Shown in pieces: positions 25,593-33,300 of a stretch of 64,000 bases of DNA. The notes below the pieces were generated by a model, which ran no database searches, was not told the DNA's origin, and was given only the letters and a program-made list of their open reading frames with translations. The DNA is from Microbacterium sp. W4I4 (lineage in GTDB: Bacteria; Actinomycetota; Actinomycetes; Actinomycetales; Microbacteriaceae). Made by a program: the position numbers and the translations under genes. The DNA lies in NCBI RefSeq assembly GCF_030816235.1, contig NZ_JAUSXT010000001.1, positions 3,162,001-3,226,000 of the forward strand, given 5' to 3'. Positions within the stretch are counted from its first letter, which is position 1, and every line of letters begins with the position of its first letter.

Positions 25593-26826
25593 GCCTCTTC
25601 TCCCGGTCGTGCGAGCGAAGGCGCGCTTCACGTCGGTGATTCTCGAGCATCCGCTGGTCATCGCCGGCGCCGCGATCGATCGGGTGACGATGGCACTGGT
25701 CGACGTGCTCGTCCGCGACTCCGCAGGGAACACGACGCGCGGACGAGGCGCGAGCATGCTGTCGGTGCCATGGGCGTGGCCCAGCAGTCTTTCGTTCGAG
25801 GCAAGGGATCGGCGGATGCGGGAGCTCGTCGAGACGTCCGCGAGGTTGGTCGTCGGTAGCGATGCCGCGGATCCGTTCGCCGCCTGGGAGACGCTCCGCC
25901 GCCGGGCTGCGGTGCTCCCCGAGGCGGAGGGGATCCCTCAGGTCGCGCTCCTCTTGTGCATTGCGGCCGCCGACTCCTCGCTCCACGATGGTGGCGCCGC
26001 CGCACAGGGCCTCTCCGCCCTCGACTTCGCTTCACGGCAGTCGCCGTTGCTCGGTTCGATCGCCGACGCCGAGGCGTTCGCTGCGAAGCATCACCGGACC
26101 CGGGTGCCGGTGCAACGCGTCGTGGGCCTTTCAGACGGAATCGGCGACGAGGATGCGCTCTGCCGCGATATTCAAGAGCACGGGATCCGACACCTGAAGA
26201 TCAAGCTCGCCGGCGAAGCGGAGTCGGACGCTGCTCGTGTCACCGCGATCCACGATAGGTTCGGCTCCCTCGGGCTGACCTTCGCACTGGATGCGAACGA
26301 GGGCTACCGCCGCCCTGAAGAATTCCACCTTCTACTCGACACGCTGCGGAGCCGGGAAGAGCTGTGGCGCTCCATCCGGTACGTAGAGCAGCCGGCGCCA
26401 CGGACGGTCCACGACATCCGCCCCTGGCATCCGGATCGGATTCCCGCGGATCTGCTTCCGCCACTCGTGCTCGACGAGGGGCATGTCGATGTCGATCAGC
26501 TCCGGGGTGCTGGAGAGCGCGGATGGTCGGGTGTCGCGATCAAGGCCTCCAAGGGTCAGTCCTTCGCGATCCTCTCCTTCCTGCATGCGAGGGCCGCGGG
26601 CCTCTTCACCGTGCTGCAGGACCTCACCACTGTCGACCTCGCACTCGAACACTCGGCCGGTCTCGCTGCGGCGCTCCCGTTCACCTACCGCGCGTTCGAG
26701 TGCAACAGCCTGCAGTACGCGCCGGGGGCAAACGACCGACTGCGCCGCCGTCGACCGGACATGCTGCGGCTGCAGGACGGCTCCGTCGCTGTCGGGCCGA
26801 CTCCACTGAGGGGGCTCTATGTATGA
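25585..26826 (+). CDS. enolase-superfamily enzyme (mandelate racemase/muconate lactonizing-like)
   Basis: A 413-aa enzyme with the complete superfamily active-site pattern: Lys205-x-Lys207 (LKIKLAG), metal ligands Asp236 (LDANEGY), Glu268 (VEQPAP) and Asp297-Glu298 (VLDEGHVD), and Lys320 (AIKASKG). The capping domain is the first ~130 residues. It would abstract an alpha proton from a carboxylate, e.g. a sugar-acid dehydration or epimerisation, fitting the Gfo/Idh dehydrogenase upstream and an aldolase downstream. ATG 25585 overlaps the upstream stop by 8 bp. Its stop overlaps the ATG of the decayed DHDPS-family gene. Confidence 0.87.
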   Translation: MPEPLLPVVRAKARFTSVILEHPLVIAGAAIDRVTMALVDVLVRDSAGNTTRGRGASMLSVPWAWPSSLSFEARDRRMRELVETSARLVVGSDAADPFAAWETLRRRAAVLPEAEGIPQVALLLCIAAADSSLHDGGAAAQGLSALDFASRQSPLLGSIADAEAFAAKHHRTRVPVQRVVGLSDGIGDEDALCRDIQEHGIRHLKIKLAGEAESDAARVTAIHDRFGSLGLTFALDANEGYRRPEEFHLLLDTLRSREELWRSIRYVEQPAPRTVHDIRPWHPDRIPADLLPPLVLDEGHVDVDQLRGAGERGWSGVAIKASKGQSFAILSFLHARAAGLFTVLQDLTTVDLALEHSAGLAAALPFTYRAFECNSLQYAPGANDRLRRRRPDMLRLQDGSVAVGPTPLRGLYV

Positions 26827-27526
26827 GCCCTGCTCCCCGCTCCGATCCGCCCAGGAGAGGCGGAGCTCGCGGCGTCGCTCGGATCTGACGTTGCTCTGGT
26901 GTCACCGCTCGGCGTCTCGGACGAGGACGCCTTCGTGGCGCGATGTGTCGCCGTTGGCGAAGTCATGCCGGTCTTAGGGATCTAATTGCAAGAGGCCGTA
27001 GGTGGCCGTCACCTCGCGCGGTGATTCTGGCCGGAACTCGCCGACCAGCCTTCGACGGTGAGAGTGAAGGCCGTACCGTTCGACCGCTACCGCACGCTCG
27101 AACCAGTGCAGGGGTGGTCGATTCCGATCGCGGCGACGACGTCGCGTTCCAAACCGGGAACGAGGACAACATCGTCCCTGATCTTCTTGGATGGTTCGAC
27201 ATCGTGACCCGTGATGACGTTGTTTCTGGACGATTTTCGGAGGCTTGCCCGGTCGCTGGGCCGTGTGGACTCGCACGAGGTGGAGACTGGTCCGCGCTCG
27301 AACGTGTCATGTCCCAGGCGACTATTATCATGGAGGCGAACGCGGCGGTCTTCGACGTGCGAGGTGGCTTCGCCGGGTTCACCGCCGGAGCAAATGACGT
27401 GCTACGCCGACAGGGGTTGCTGGAGGGGGCTGATGCATCGACTCAGATGAGGCGCTGTCATCGGGGCAAGCTGAATTGATCGCGGACGTTATCGATCGGG
27501 ATCCGGAGCTGCAGGCCGAGAATGAC
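26823..27526 (+). pseudogene. wrecked dihydrodipicolinate synthase (DHDPS)-family aldolase gene
   Basis: The ATG at 26823 is coupled to the enolase-family gene but the frame soon stops. Pieces of a DHDPS-family protein follow in order in shifting frames: AELAASLGSDVALVSPLGVS (about 26860-26920), VKAVPFDRYRTLEPVQGW (about 27063-27116), DDVAFQTGNEDNIVPDLL (about 27133-27186), FFGGLPGRWAVWTR (about 27235), GANDVLRRQGLLEG (about 27388-27429) and IDSDEALSSGQAELIADVID (about 27438-27497). At least three frameshifts and an internal deletion of the catalytic Lys region are implied. In the intact operon it would have cleaved a 2-keto-3-deoxy acid made by the dehydratase. Order and spacing make the family call fairly strong. 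Confidence 0.75.
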
Positions 27527-27680
27527 TTTGCCTCCAAACATCGCGCGGTGGCAATCGGCCTCGCGGCACTGACGGAGACACGCCAGGGCTCCCGCGCTCG
27601 CTCCCCGGCCATTGCCATCGCTTGCAATCCAGAGGTGTTCAACTGTGCGACTTGGTATGGCGGGAACACGGGGTCGAATT

Positions 27681-27728
27681 GCCTCCCACATTTCACCCAC
27701 GAACGTACAAGATCGAGCCGGACCGAAG
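27681..27728. repeat. 48-bp direct repeat, copy A (element end)
   Basis: This 48-bp segment matches 47097-47144 at 44 positions in the same orientation. Its core is the paired motif CCCACATTTC(A/G)CCCAC. It lies exactly 88 bp before a tRNA 3' fragment, as does copy B. The region around it (27527-28048) otherwise holds no gene I can support; a 14-bp palindrome CAGGTTCGAACCTG lies at 27750-27763. Confidence 0.8.
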
Positions 27729-27816
27729 TCGTCTGTAGACAGAGCTGATCAGGTTCGAACCTGCGGATATCCGGGCTTCTCGGCTGAACACGACCCAAGA
27801 GGATCTCGAGGATTCG

Positions 27817-27843
27817 GGTTCAAATCCCACCGTCACCGCCAGA
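27817..27843 (+). other. tRNA 3'-end fragment, probable attachment site (attR-like), copy A
   Basis: The segment reads as T-loop (TTCAAAT), T-stem 3' strand (CCCAC), acceptor 3' strand (CGTCACC), discriminator G and CCA, but the preceding bases do not pair with it, so only the 3' end of a tRNA is present. The acceptor sequence and G73 fit tRNA-Ser; that identity is inferred. It matches 47233-47259 at 26 of 27 positions. Such duplicated 3' ends mark the far side of elements integrated in a tRNA gene on the plus strand. Confidence 0.75.
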
Positions 27844-27848
27844 CTGCA

Positions 27849-27887
27849 GGCCCTGACTCCCCTAGAAAACACTGGGAAGTCGGGGCC
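27849..27887 (+). terminator. imperfect hairpin after tRNA fragment A
   Basis: GGCCCTGACTCCC (27849-27861) can pair with GGGAAGTCGGGGCC (27874-27887) around a 12-base loop with small mismatches, followed by TTC. It stands where the terminator of a tRNA gene would be. Confidence 0.5.
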
Positions 27888-28048
27888 TTCGCCATTCCCC
27901 GAGAAGGGCCCGTGCCCACATTCTGCCCACATCTGAAATGGATTCAAAACGGGTGGAGCGGATGCTGAGGCAGCACGAGTCGGATGCTGCGCAGGGCGAT
28001 GGGGCGCCGGTCGCACCGTTGCGGATGTACCGCTTGCGTCCCACGTTG

Positions 28049-28153
28049 CCTCCTCGGGGAGAGCGGAAACGGGGGGAGTGGGCTGTGTATCGCGTCAATG
28101 ATGAGGCGGTTAGTGAGATCTATCTCCGGCTGGGGCAGATCGGCGAGATCTAG
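28049..28153 (+). pseudogene. remnant of winged-helix regulator, paralogue of the gene at 6305
   Basis: The last ~35 codons encode PPRGERKRGEW, a Tyr-Arg-Val-Asn-Asp-Glu-Ala segment and YLRLGQ-IGEI, almost the same as the C-terminus of the regulator at 6305-6622, with high DNA identity (for example CGCGTCAATGATGAGGCGGT in both). The DNA-binding helices upstream are absent. It begins just 200 bp after tRNA fragment A, so the second element probably once carried the same regulator, and perhaps the conjugation genes it faces. Confidence 0.7.
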
Positions 28154-28259
28154 GCGCAGGTGGCCTCACTCACGAAGCTTGCGGCGCGGGCAAGCAGGTG
28201 CTGCGGCAGCCAGAGGACCTCGGGGTCGTGTGAGCGTCATCACCGCGCAAATCGCATTA

Positions 28260-28302
28260 TTGACACGTGTCACGTGACGCGTGTAACGTGACACGTGTCA
28301 CA
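28260..28302 (+). promoter_or_regulatory. three tandem 14-bp palindromic iterons over a promoter
   Basis: Units start at 28261, 28275 and 28289. The first and third contain the perfect palindrome TGACACGTGTCA; the middle one, TGACGCGTGTAA, is degenerate. TTGACA (28260-28265) and TAACGT (28284-28289), 18 bp apart, can serve as -35 and -10, so the iterons cover the promoter. The next gene is the AraC regulator at 28340. Spacing of 14 bp is not an integral helical turn, so neighbouring dimers would lie on different faces. Confidence 0.75.
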
Positions 28303-28339
28303 GTCTTGGGTGACACCAACCACGAGGAGGTGGGGGGAC

Positions 28340-29203
28340 ATGCTCCCATTGCACGAAACCGACACGGCTAGTTCGTGGGTCTCGACAGTTCAGGGTGGTC
28401 AAAGCGTGTGTTTGCACCCGGGCAACGGAAGTGCCCAGCTGTGCTTCGTGAGGTCGGGCTCGTTGAGCATTGAGAATACTGATGGCCATCGCGAACTTGA
28501 CGAAGGCGATGCATTGATCGTTCTTGAGGGTGCGCCCGCAGTCGTCCGCGTCGATCGTGAGGCCGAAATCGTTGTGTTCCTGTTGCCCTCGGCGCCGCTT
28601 GGAGCCCTTCAGGCGCTCCGTGACGCGAATGTGGTTCTGGAGACGCGACGGTCCTCAACCGTCAGCATCCTCGGTCATCTTCTATGTGCGCTTAGTGAAG
28701 AGCACCTGAATGGTCGCAGTGTTGGGGACTTCCCCCAGCAGCTTGCAGCCCTCGTGCGGCTACATTTTCAGGCAATAGTGCACTCCGATGACAGCAATCT
28801 GTGGACGGAAAGCGAGCAGGTGATCGAGGGGGCTCTCTGGGACCCGGACCTCGATCCAGCCTACGTGGCACGCGCGGTGCACGCTTCACTGCGGACGCTT
28901 CACAGAGTATTCCGAGCGCAAGGCACGTCGCTCTCAGCGTGGATCCGTCACCGTCGCCTCGAGCACTGTCGCGAAGACCTGGAGGACCTGGCGATGTCAG
29001 AGGTTTCGGTCCGTACCATCGGGGCGCGCTGGGGTCTTCATGACCCCGCCCACTTCAGCCGACTCTTTAAGAGCGAGTATGGGCAGTCGCCAGGCTCGTA
29101 CCGAAGATCATGGGCTCAGAGTCGGCAATCCGAGCACCTAGCCGTGTCCGGCGCGTTCGACCGCCGCACAACGAACGTGATGGCGCTGGCTGGCAATCGC
29201 TGA
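28340..29203 (+). CDS. AraC-family transcriptional regulator
   Basis: A 287-aa regulator with an N-terminal cupin-like sensing region (about residues 1-150, e.g. GSLSIENTDGHRELDEGDAL) and a C-terminal AraC DNA-binding domain: first HTH LDPAYVARAVHASLRTLHRVF, second HTH SVRTIGARWGLHDPAHFSRLFKSEYGQSPGSYR. I use ATG 28340 because GAGGAGG precedes it; an upstream GTG would start inside the iteron array. It is followed directly by the sugar importer operon, so activation of that importer is likely. Confidence 0.88.
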   Translation: MLPLHETDTASSWVSTVQGGQSVCLHPGNGSAQLCFVRSGSLSIENTDGHRELDEGDALIVLEGAPAVVRVDREAEIVVFLLPSAPLGALQALRDANVVLETRRSSTVSILGHLLCALSEEHLNGRSVGDFPQQLAALVRLHFQAIVHSDDSNLWTESEQVIEGALWDPDLDPAYVARAVHASLRTLHRVFRAQGTSLSAWIRHRRLEHCREDLEDLAMSEVSVRTIGARWGLHDPAHFSRLFKSEYGQSPGSYRRSWAQSRQSEHLAVSGAFDRRTTNVMALAGNR

Positions 29204-29274
29204 GGCTTGACTCTTCAACCGTTCTCAGCGTAGAAGCTCGAGACTGGTACGACGACGGACCTAATGGAGAAAAC

Positions 29275-30207
29275 GTGACCGTTCTAAGAGTAGCGACGGC
29301 AACCCGGTCGCCCCAACAACGACCTATGCGGCGGGCAAAATACCGCAATTCATGGGCGATAGGCTTCTTGGCGCCAGCGGCACTCCTGTTACTTGCATTC
29401 GTCCTTGTCCCATCCTTGCTGGGCGGACTGTTTGCATTTACGAACTGGAACGGTCTGTCTTGGGACTTCGACTGGGTTGGTGTGCAGAACTTCGTGACAT
29501 TCGCCCAGGACCCGGGCGCTTACGGCGCACTGCTGCACACGCTCATAATCACTGTCGTGGTAGTCATCGGGCAGAACGTCCTCGGACTGCTCCTGGCAGT
29601 CGCGCTCAACTCGACCATTAAGAGCCGGAACGTTCTGCGGGTGCTCTTCTTCGCCCCGGTCCTGGTTACGCCCGTGATCGTTGCTTACCTGTGGGGCTTC
29701 ATCTTCTCGGTCAAGGGGCCGATCAATGCTTTCCTGGGGGCAATCGGCCTCGACGCGGCGAAGCAGGTCTGGTTGGGGAATCCGGACCTCGCGCTCTGGG
29801 CGATCATCATGGTCATCCTGTGGCAGTTCTCCGGCTACCTGATGGTCATCTATCTCGCTGGTCTGCAGAATGTTCCGGATGAGCTCATCGAGGCTGCGCG
29901 TCTGGACGGCGCGGGTTCGATTCGGATCTTCTTCTCCGTGACACTGCCACTGCTCAAGCCGGCGATCATCATCGGAACTCTGCTGGTTCTCATCAACGGT
30001 CTGAAGACCTTCGACCAGGTATGGGTCCTCACGGGCGGTGGTCCGGGCACAGCCACCCAAACCCTCGCAACGATCGTGTACCAGACGGCGTTCGAATTCG
30101 GTCGATATGGCTACGCCACCGCGATTGCCCTGGTCATGACCATCCTGATCATCATCTTCTCGCTAGTCCAGGTGAGAGTTACCAGGCGGAAGGCGGACGA
30201 CCGATGA
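29275..30207 (+). CDS. CUT1 sugar ABC importer permease, MalF type
   Basis: A 310-aa permease with six predicted helices (first helix FLAPAALLLLAFVLVPSLLG) and an EAA loop ELIEAARLDGAGSIRIFFSV near residue 205, followed by GGPGTATQTLA typical of MalF proteins. The start at GTG 29275 has GGAG 6 nt upstream; longer readings overlap the AraC gene. First gene of the importer operon; permease 2 overlaps by 4 bp. Confidence 0.88.
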   Translation: MTVLRVATATRSPQQRPMRRAKYRNSWAIGFLAPAALLLLAFVLVPSLLGGLFAFTNWNGLSWDFDWVGVQNFVTFAQDPGAYGALLHTLIITVVVVIGQNVLGLLLAVALNSTIKSRNVLRVLFFAPVLVTPVIVAYLWGFIFSVKGPINAFLGAIGLDAAKQVWLGNPDLALWAIIMVILWQFSGYLMVIYLAGLQNVPDELIEAARLDGAGSIRIFFSVTLPLLKPAIIIGTLLVLINGLKTFDQVWVLTGGGPGTATQTLATIVYQTAFEFGRYGYATAIALVMTILIIIFSLVQVRVTRRKADDR

Positions 30208-31028
30208 GTGACCGTTATACATGGCGAAAGCTCGCGCTCGAAGTCGGCATGATCGTCGCGGCGGCTATCTTCGTGGTGCCCCTGTATCTGCTCATCGTGA
30301 CGGCGTTCAAGTCTCCGAGCGAGACCTCGTCACCATTCGCTCCGCCGTCAGCGCCCACGTTCGAGAACTTCGTGACCGCCTGGGAGCAGGGGAACCTTCC
30401 AGCAGCATTGGCCAACAGCGTCATCGTCACCGTGGCCAGCGTGCTGCTCCTGGTTGTCACCTCGTCACTGGCCGCTTATCCCCTCGCACGAATCACGCAG
30501 GGATGGTCTCGGGGGGCATATCTCGCCTTCCTGTTCGGGCTGATGCTGCCGATCCAACTCTCGCTCATTCCGGTATATCTCGCTATGCGGAACGTCGGGC
30601 TGACCGGAACGCTCCTCGGCATAATTCTCGTTTACGGCGGTCTTCAGATGCCGTTCTGCATCTTTCTCTATGTCGAGTTCTTGCGGAGTGTTCCGCGTGA
30701 TTACGACGAAGCGGCGAGCATTGACGGCGCCGGCCATTTCCGGACTTTCGTACATGTTCTGCTTCCGATGCTGCGTCCGATCACGGGCACGGTCGTTGTA
30801 CTGAACTCCGTAATGATATGGAATGACTTTTACATGCCCCTGCTCTATCTGAGCGGAACCGGAAACCAGACCCTTCCCGTCGCCATATACGGCTTCGTGG
30901 GCGCCTGGACTTCGCAGTGGAATGTGATCTTCGCGGCACTGATTCTCGCGGCGCTGCCCGTTCTCGTGGTGTTCATGCTCATGCAAAAGGCGGTGTTCCG
31001 CGGGTACTCGTCGGGCCTCAAGGGGTAA
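30204..31028 (+). CDS. CUT1 sugar ABC importer permease, MalG type
   Basis: A 274-aa permease. The EAA loop reads DYDEAASIDGAGHFRTFVHVLLP near residue 175, and the C-terminus VFRGYSSGLKG is typical of MalG-type proteins. Start ATG overlaps the MalF-type stop by 4 bp. It is separated from the binding-protein gene by 65 bp. No ATPase gene is present on the island. Confidence 0.88.
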   Translation: MSDRYTWRKLALEVGMIVAAAIFVVPLYLLIVTAFKSPSETSSPFAPPSAPTFENFVTAWEQGNLPAALANSVIVTVASVLLLVVTSSLAAYPLARITQGWSRGAYLAFLFGLMLPIQLSLIPVYLAMRNVGLTGTLLGIILVYGGLQMPFCIFLYVEFLRSVPRDYDEAASIDGAGHFRTFVHVLLPMLRPITGTVVVLNSVMIWNDFYMPLLYLSGTGNQTLPVAIYGFVGAWTSQWNVIFAALILAALPVLVVFMLMQKAVFRGYSSGLKG

Positions 31029-31093
31029 TCGGCGAGTCCAACTCGATTGTTCGCAATGCACTAATAGCAGCAACCTATAAGAGAGGTACAACC

Positions 31094-32398
31094 ATGAAAC
31101 AAAGGCGTGGACTTGGTAAGGGGCGCGTTCTCGCGGCCGCGACGGCGTCTGTCATTGCGGTAGCGGGAATGACCGCATGCTCGACGGGCGGTGGTGAAGG
31201 CTCCGCAGATGGAAAGCGGGAACTCTCCGTGATGTGGTCGCAGGACACGCGTCCGGGGATGGAAGCTGCGGTGGAGCGTTTTGAGGCGGCCAACCCAGAC
31301 GTGCATGTCAAGCTTTCGTGGATGTCCGCGACAGACTTCTTCAGCGAGCTGCGTACGCTACTGGCTGCGGGGAACCAATCGGATGTTTTCATGGCTTGGC
31401 CTGGCAATGGAAACGCGGCATCAGCTCAGGTACTGTCCGAGAGTGGCTATCTCGCCGATCTCAGCGACCAGCCCTGGGTGAAGGACCTCCCGAAGTCGAT
31501 CCTCGACGTCTCGACATCTGAGCCCGGAGGCAAAGGCGAAGTGGTGGAGTTCATCACGTCGGCGAGTGCTTTCGGTGGACTTTACAACAGTAAGGCGCTC
31601 GACGACGCCGGCCTGGAGATCCCGACGAAGTGGAGCGAGGTCATCCCCTTCTGCAAGGCAGCACGCGACGCGGGCAAGGTCGCCTACGCGCTCGGCGCAG
31701 CGACCGACCCGATGGCAGGTGTGCTTGCTCCGTACTCCATGGTGGGGACCGCCGTCTACGTCGATGACCCCGACTTCGATCTGGGGTTGGCGTCCGGCGA
31801 GACCCGGTTCGTCGGTTCGGGCTGGGAAGAGGCGCTCGACAAGAACGTCCAGATGGCAGAGGCCGGATGCTACAACGATGGCTTCTCCGGAACCCAGCAC
31901 CCGGAAGCGGCAGCAATGCTGAACTCCGGCGAAGCGATCGGAATGCTGGGAATCGGCCTGTTCATTCCTGGGTTCACGTCGGCGGATGCGGAAGTGATCT
32001 TCGCTCCGTTCCCCGCTACTGACGACCCGGACCGGATCAACCTCCTGGTCGGTGCGCAGCAAGGCCTTGCCGTGAACGCCAAGAGCGACAACGTCGAGCT
32101 CGCCAAGGAGTTTGTCGCCTTCATGGCCACGCCTGAGGAGAACGTCGCCTGGGCCGAAGCTCTTCCCGGCACGATCCCTACTCTGCGGCCCGCAGACTAC
32201 GAGCCGGTGAACCAGTTCCAGGAGGTCGTGCTCGACTTCGTCGACACTGCTGGACCGTTCCCGGACCAGAACTGGCCGAACCCCGAGGTGCAGCAGAAGC
32301 TCATCGTCGGCATGCAGGACGCGCTCATCGGACGCAAGACCGTCAAGAGCGTGCTCGAGGACATGCAGATTGAGTTCGACGCGGGCGTCAAGAAGTAA
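31094..32398 (+). CDS. CUT1 extracellular solute-binding lipoprotein
   Basis: A 434-aa lipoprotein with signal sequence and lipobox MTAC (Cys about residue 29). The mature N-terminus ELSVMWSQDTRPG and PDVHVKLSWMSATDF are typical of family 1 sugar-binding proteins. The usual first position of the binding protein is reversed here: it follows both permeases. The strong perfect hairpin 11 bp after the stop ends the operon. Confidence 0.9.
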   Translation: MKQRRGLGKGRVLAAATASVIAVAGMTACSTGGGEGSADGKRELSVMWSQDTRPGMEAAVERFEAANPDVHVKLSWMSATDFFSELRTLLAAGNQSDVFMAWPGNGNAASAQVLSESGYLADLSDQPWVKDLPKSILDVSTSEPGGKGEVVEFITSASAFGGLYNSKALDDAGLEIPTKWSEVIPFCKAARDAGKVAYALGAATDPMAGVLAPYSMVGTAVYVDDPDFDLGLASGETRFVGSGWEEALDKNVQMAEAGCYNDGFSGTQHPEAAAMLNSGEAIGMLGIGLFIPGFTSADAEVIFAPFPATDDPDRINLLVGAQQGLAVNAKSDNVELAKEFVAFMATPEENVAWAEALPGTIPTLRPADYEPVNQFQEVVLDFVDTAGPFPDQNWPNPEVQQKLIVGMQDALIGRKTVKSVLEDMQIEFDAGVKK

Positions 32399-32408
32399 CG
32401 AGTCATCT

Positions 32409-32445
32409 AGAAGCGGGACGTCGGCATTGCGGGCGTCCCGCTTCT
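32409..32445 (+). terminator. rho-independent-type terminator after binding-protein gene
   Basis: A perfect 12-bp stem AGAAGCGGGACG / CGTCCCGCTTCT with a 13-base loop, followed by CCTTG. It ends the importer operon and, being symmetric, could also stop minus-strand transcription from the tpiA operon. Confidence 0.75.
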
Positions 32446-32516
32446 CCTTGTGCATTGCGCGAGGTTCGGGGATGTGGAATTCGCGGGGGATGCCGAGGGG
32501 ACTGTCCGCGCGAGGA

Positions 32517-33263
32517 TTAGACGAGAGCGAGGGCCTCGTCGAGAATCTGTACGAATGCCCGCGGATCGTGCGCGAACCGGCCGAGGAAGAGCCCGTCGAC
32601 GACGTCAGCCACGGCGGTCAGCATGCCGGGCTGAGCGCTTCCCCCATAGATGAGAGAGGCGGATTCCGGCATCTTCGATGCGAACTCTTGCAGGGATCCA
32701 CAGACAGCACGGATGTGCTCAGTGGATGCGGGTTGGGGGGCACCAATCGCCCAGAGCGGTTCATAGGCGATGATGACCGGTCCGGTCAACTCCGCTCGCC
32801 GTGCGTCTGTGAGTCCCGCGTCGATCTGTCTGCGACACTCCGCGATCGCGGCAACCGTATCGCCGGGCAGCTGTTCACCGATGCACAGCAAGGGGACGAG
32901 CCCATTGCGCTGGGCAGCGAAGACCTTCGCGGCGACGACGTCATCCGTCTCGCCGAAGAGCTGCCGTCGCTCTGCGTGGCCCACTTCGACGTAGCGGCAG
33001 CCCACTTCTGCGAGCACGGCTCCGCTCACCTCTCCGGTGTACGGTCCGGCATCCTCAGCCGCAAGATCCTGAGCCCCTACCGCAATCCCGGCTCCCGTTC
33101 CGATCGCTACGCACGCAGCGATCGAAGGGTACTGAGGGATCATGAATGGCCGAATTCCCGCATCGAGTGCTGGATGATTCTTGACCTGCTCCGCAACCGC
33201 ACCCATCCATTGCACTGTCCGGGCGTGTGAGAAGTACATCTTCAGGCTTGAGCCGATGAACAT
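32517..33263 (-). CDS. triosephosphate isomerase-like protein (tetrulose-phosphate isomerase candidate)
   Basis: A 248-aa TIM-barrel isomerase with the catalytic Lys8 (SSLKMYF), His in VGHAERR (about residue 95) and Glu in IAYEPLWAIGA (about residue 165). The first strand lacks the Asn of the NxK motif found in housekeeping TpiA (Ser-Leu-Lys instead). Together with an RpiB and a DhaK-type kinase in one operon this matches the TpiA2/EryH role in erythritol or threitol catabolism, isomerising L-3-tetrulose 4-phosphate, rather than glycolysis; that assignment is inference. It is the last gene of the minus-strand operon. Confidence 0.82.
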   Translation of the reverse strand: MFIGSSLKMYFSHARTVQWMGAVAEQVKNHPALDAGIRPFMIPQYPSIAACVAIGTGAGIAVGAQDLAAEDAGPYTGEVSGAVLAEVGCRYVEVGHAERRQLFGETDDVVAAKVFAAQRNGLVPLLCIGEQLPGDTVAAIAECRRQIDAGLTDARRAELTGPVIIAYEPLWAIGAPQPASTEHIRAVCGSLQEFASKMPESASLIYGGSAQPGMLTAVADVVDGLFLGRFAHDPRAFVQILDEALALV

Positions 33264-33282
33264 CCTCAGAGTCTCGATTCTC

Positions 33283-33300
33283 GTAGAAGCGCGCTTCTAC
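33283..33300. promoter_or_regulatory. perfect 18-bp palindrome at rpiB-tpiA junction
   Basis: GTAGAAGCGCGCTTCTAC is a perfect palindrome covering the rpiB stop codon and the start of the 33-bp gap before tpiA. It may be an intra-operon hairpin that tunes expression, or an operator. No second copy was noticed. Confidence 0.5.

Noticed and set aside
27750..27763. CAGGTTCGAACCTG as the T-arm of a second tRNA
   Set aside because: It is a palindrome; flanking bases give no acceptor, D or anticodon arm.
27379..28098. Minus-strand frames near tRNA fragment A that look faintly like an integrase C-terminus
   Set aside because: They are short and overlap the tRNA fragment and repeat; similar frames at copy B arise from the repeated DNA itself. 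No integrase catalytic motifs are visible.
28261..28302. CRISPR or plasmid origin from the three iterons
   Set aside because: Units are contiguous without spacers and only three in number; no replication gene is nearby. A promoter operator array is simpler.
32517..33263. Housekeeping glycolytic tpiA
   Set aside because: Not within a gap-pgk-tpi cluster; it is operonic with a DhaK-type kinase and RpiB and has an altered NxK motif.
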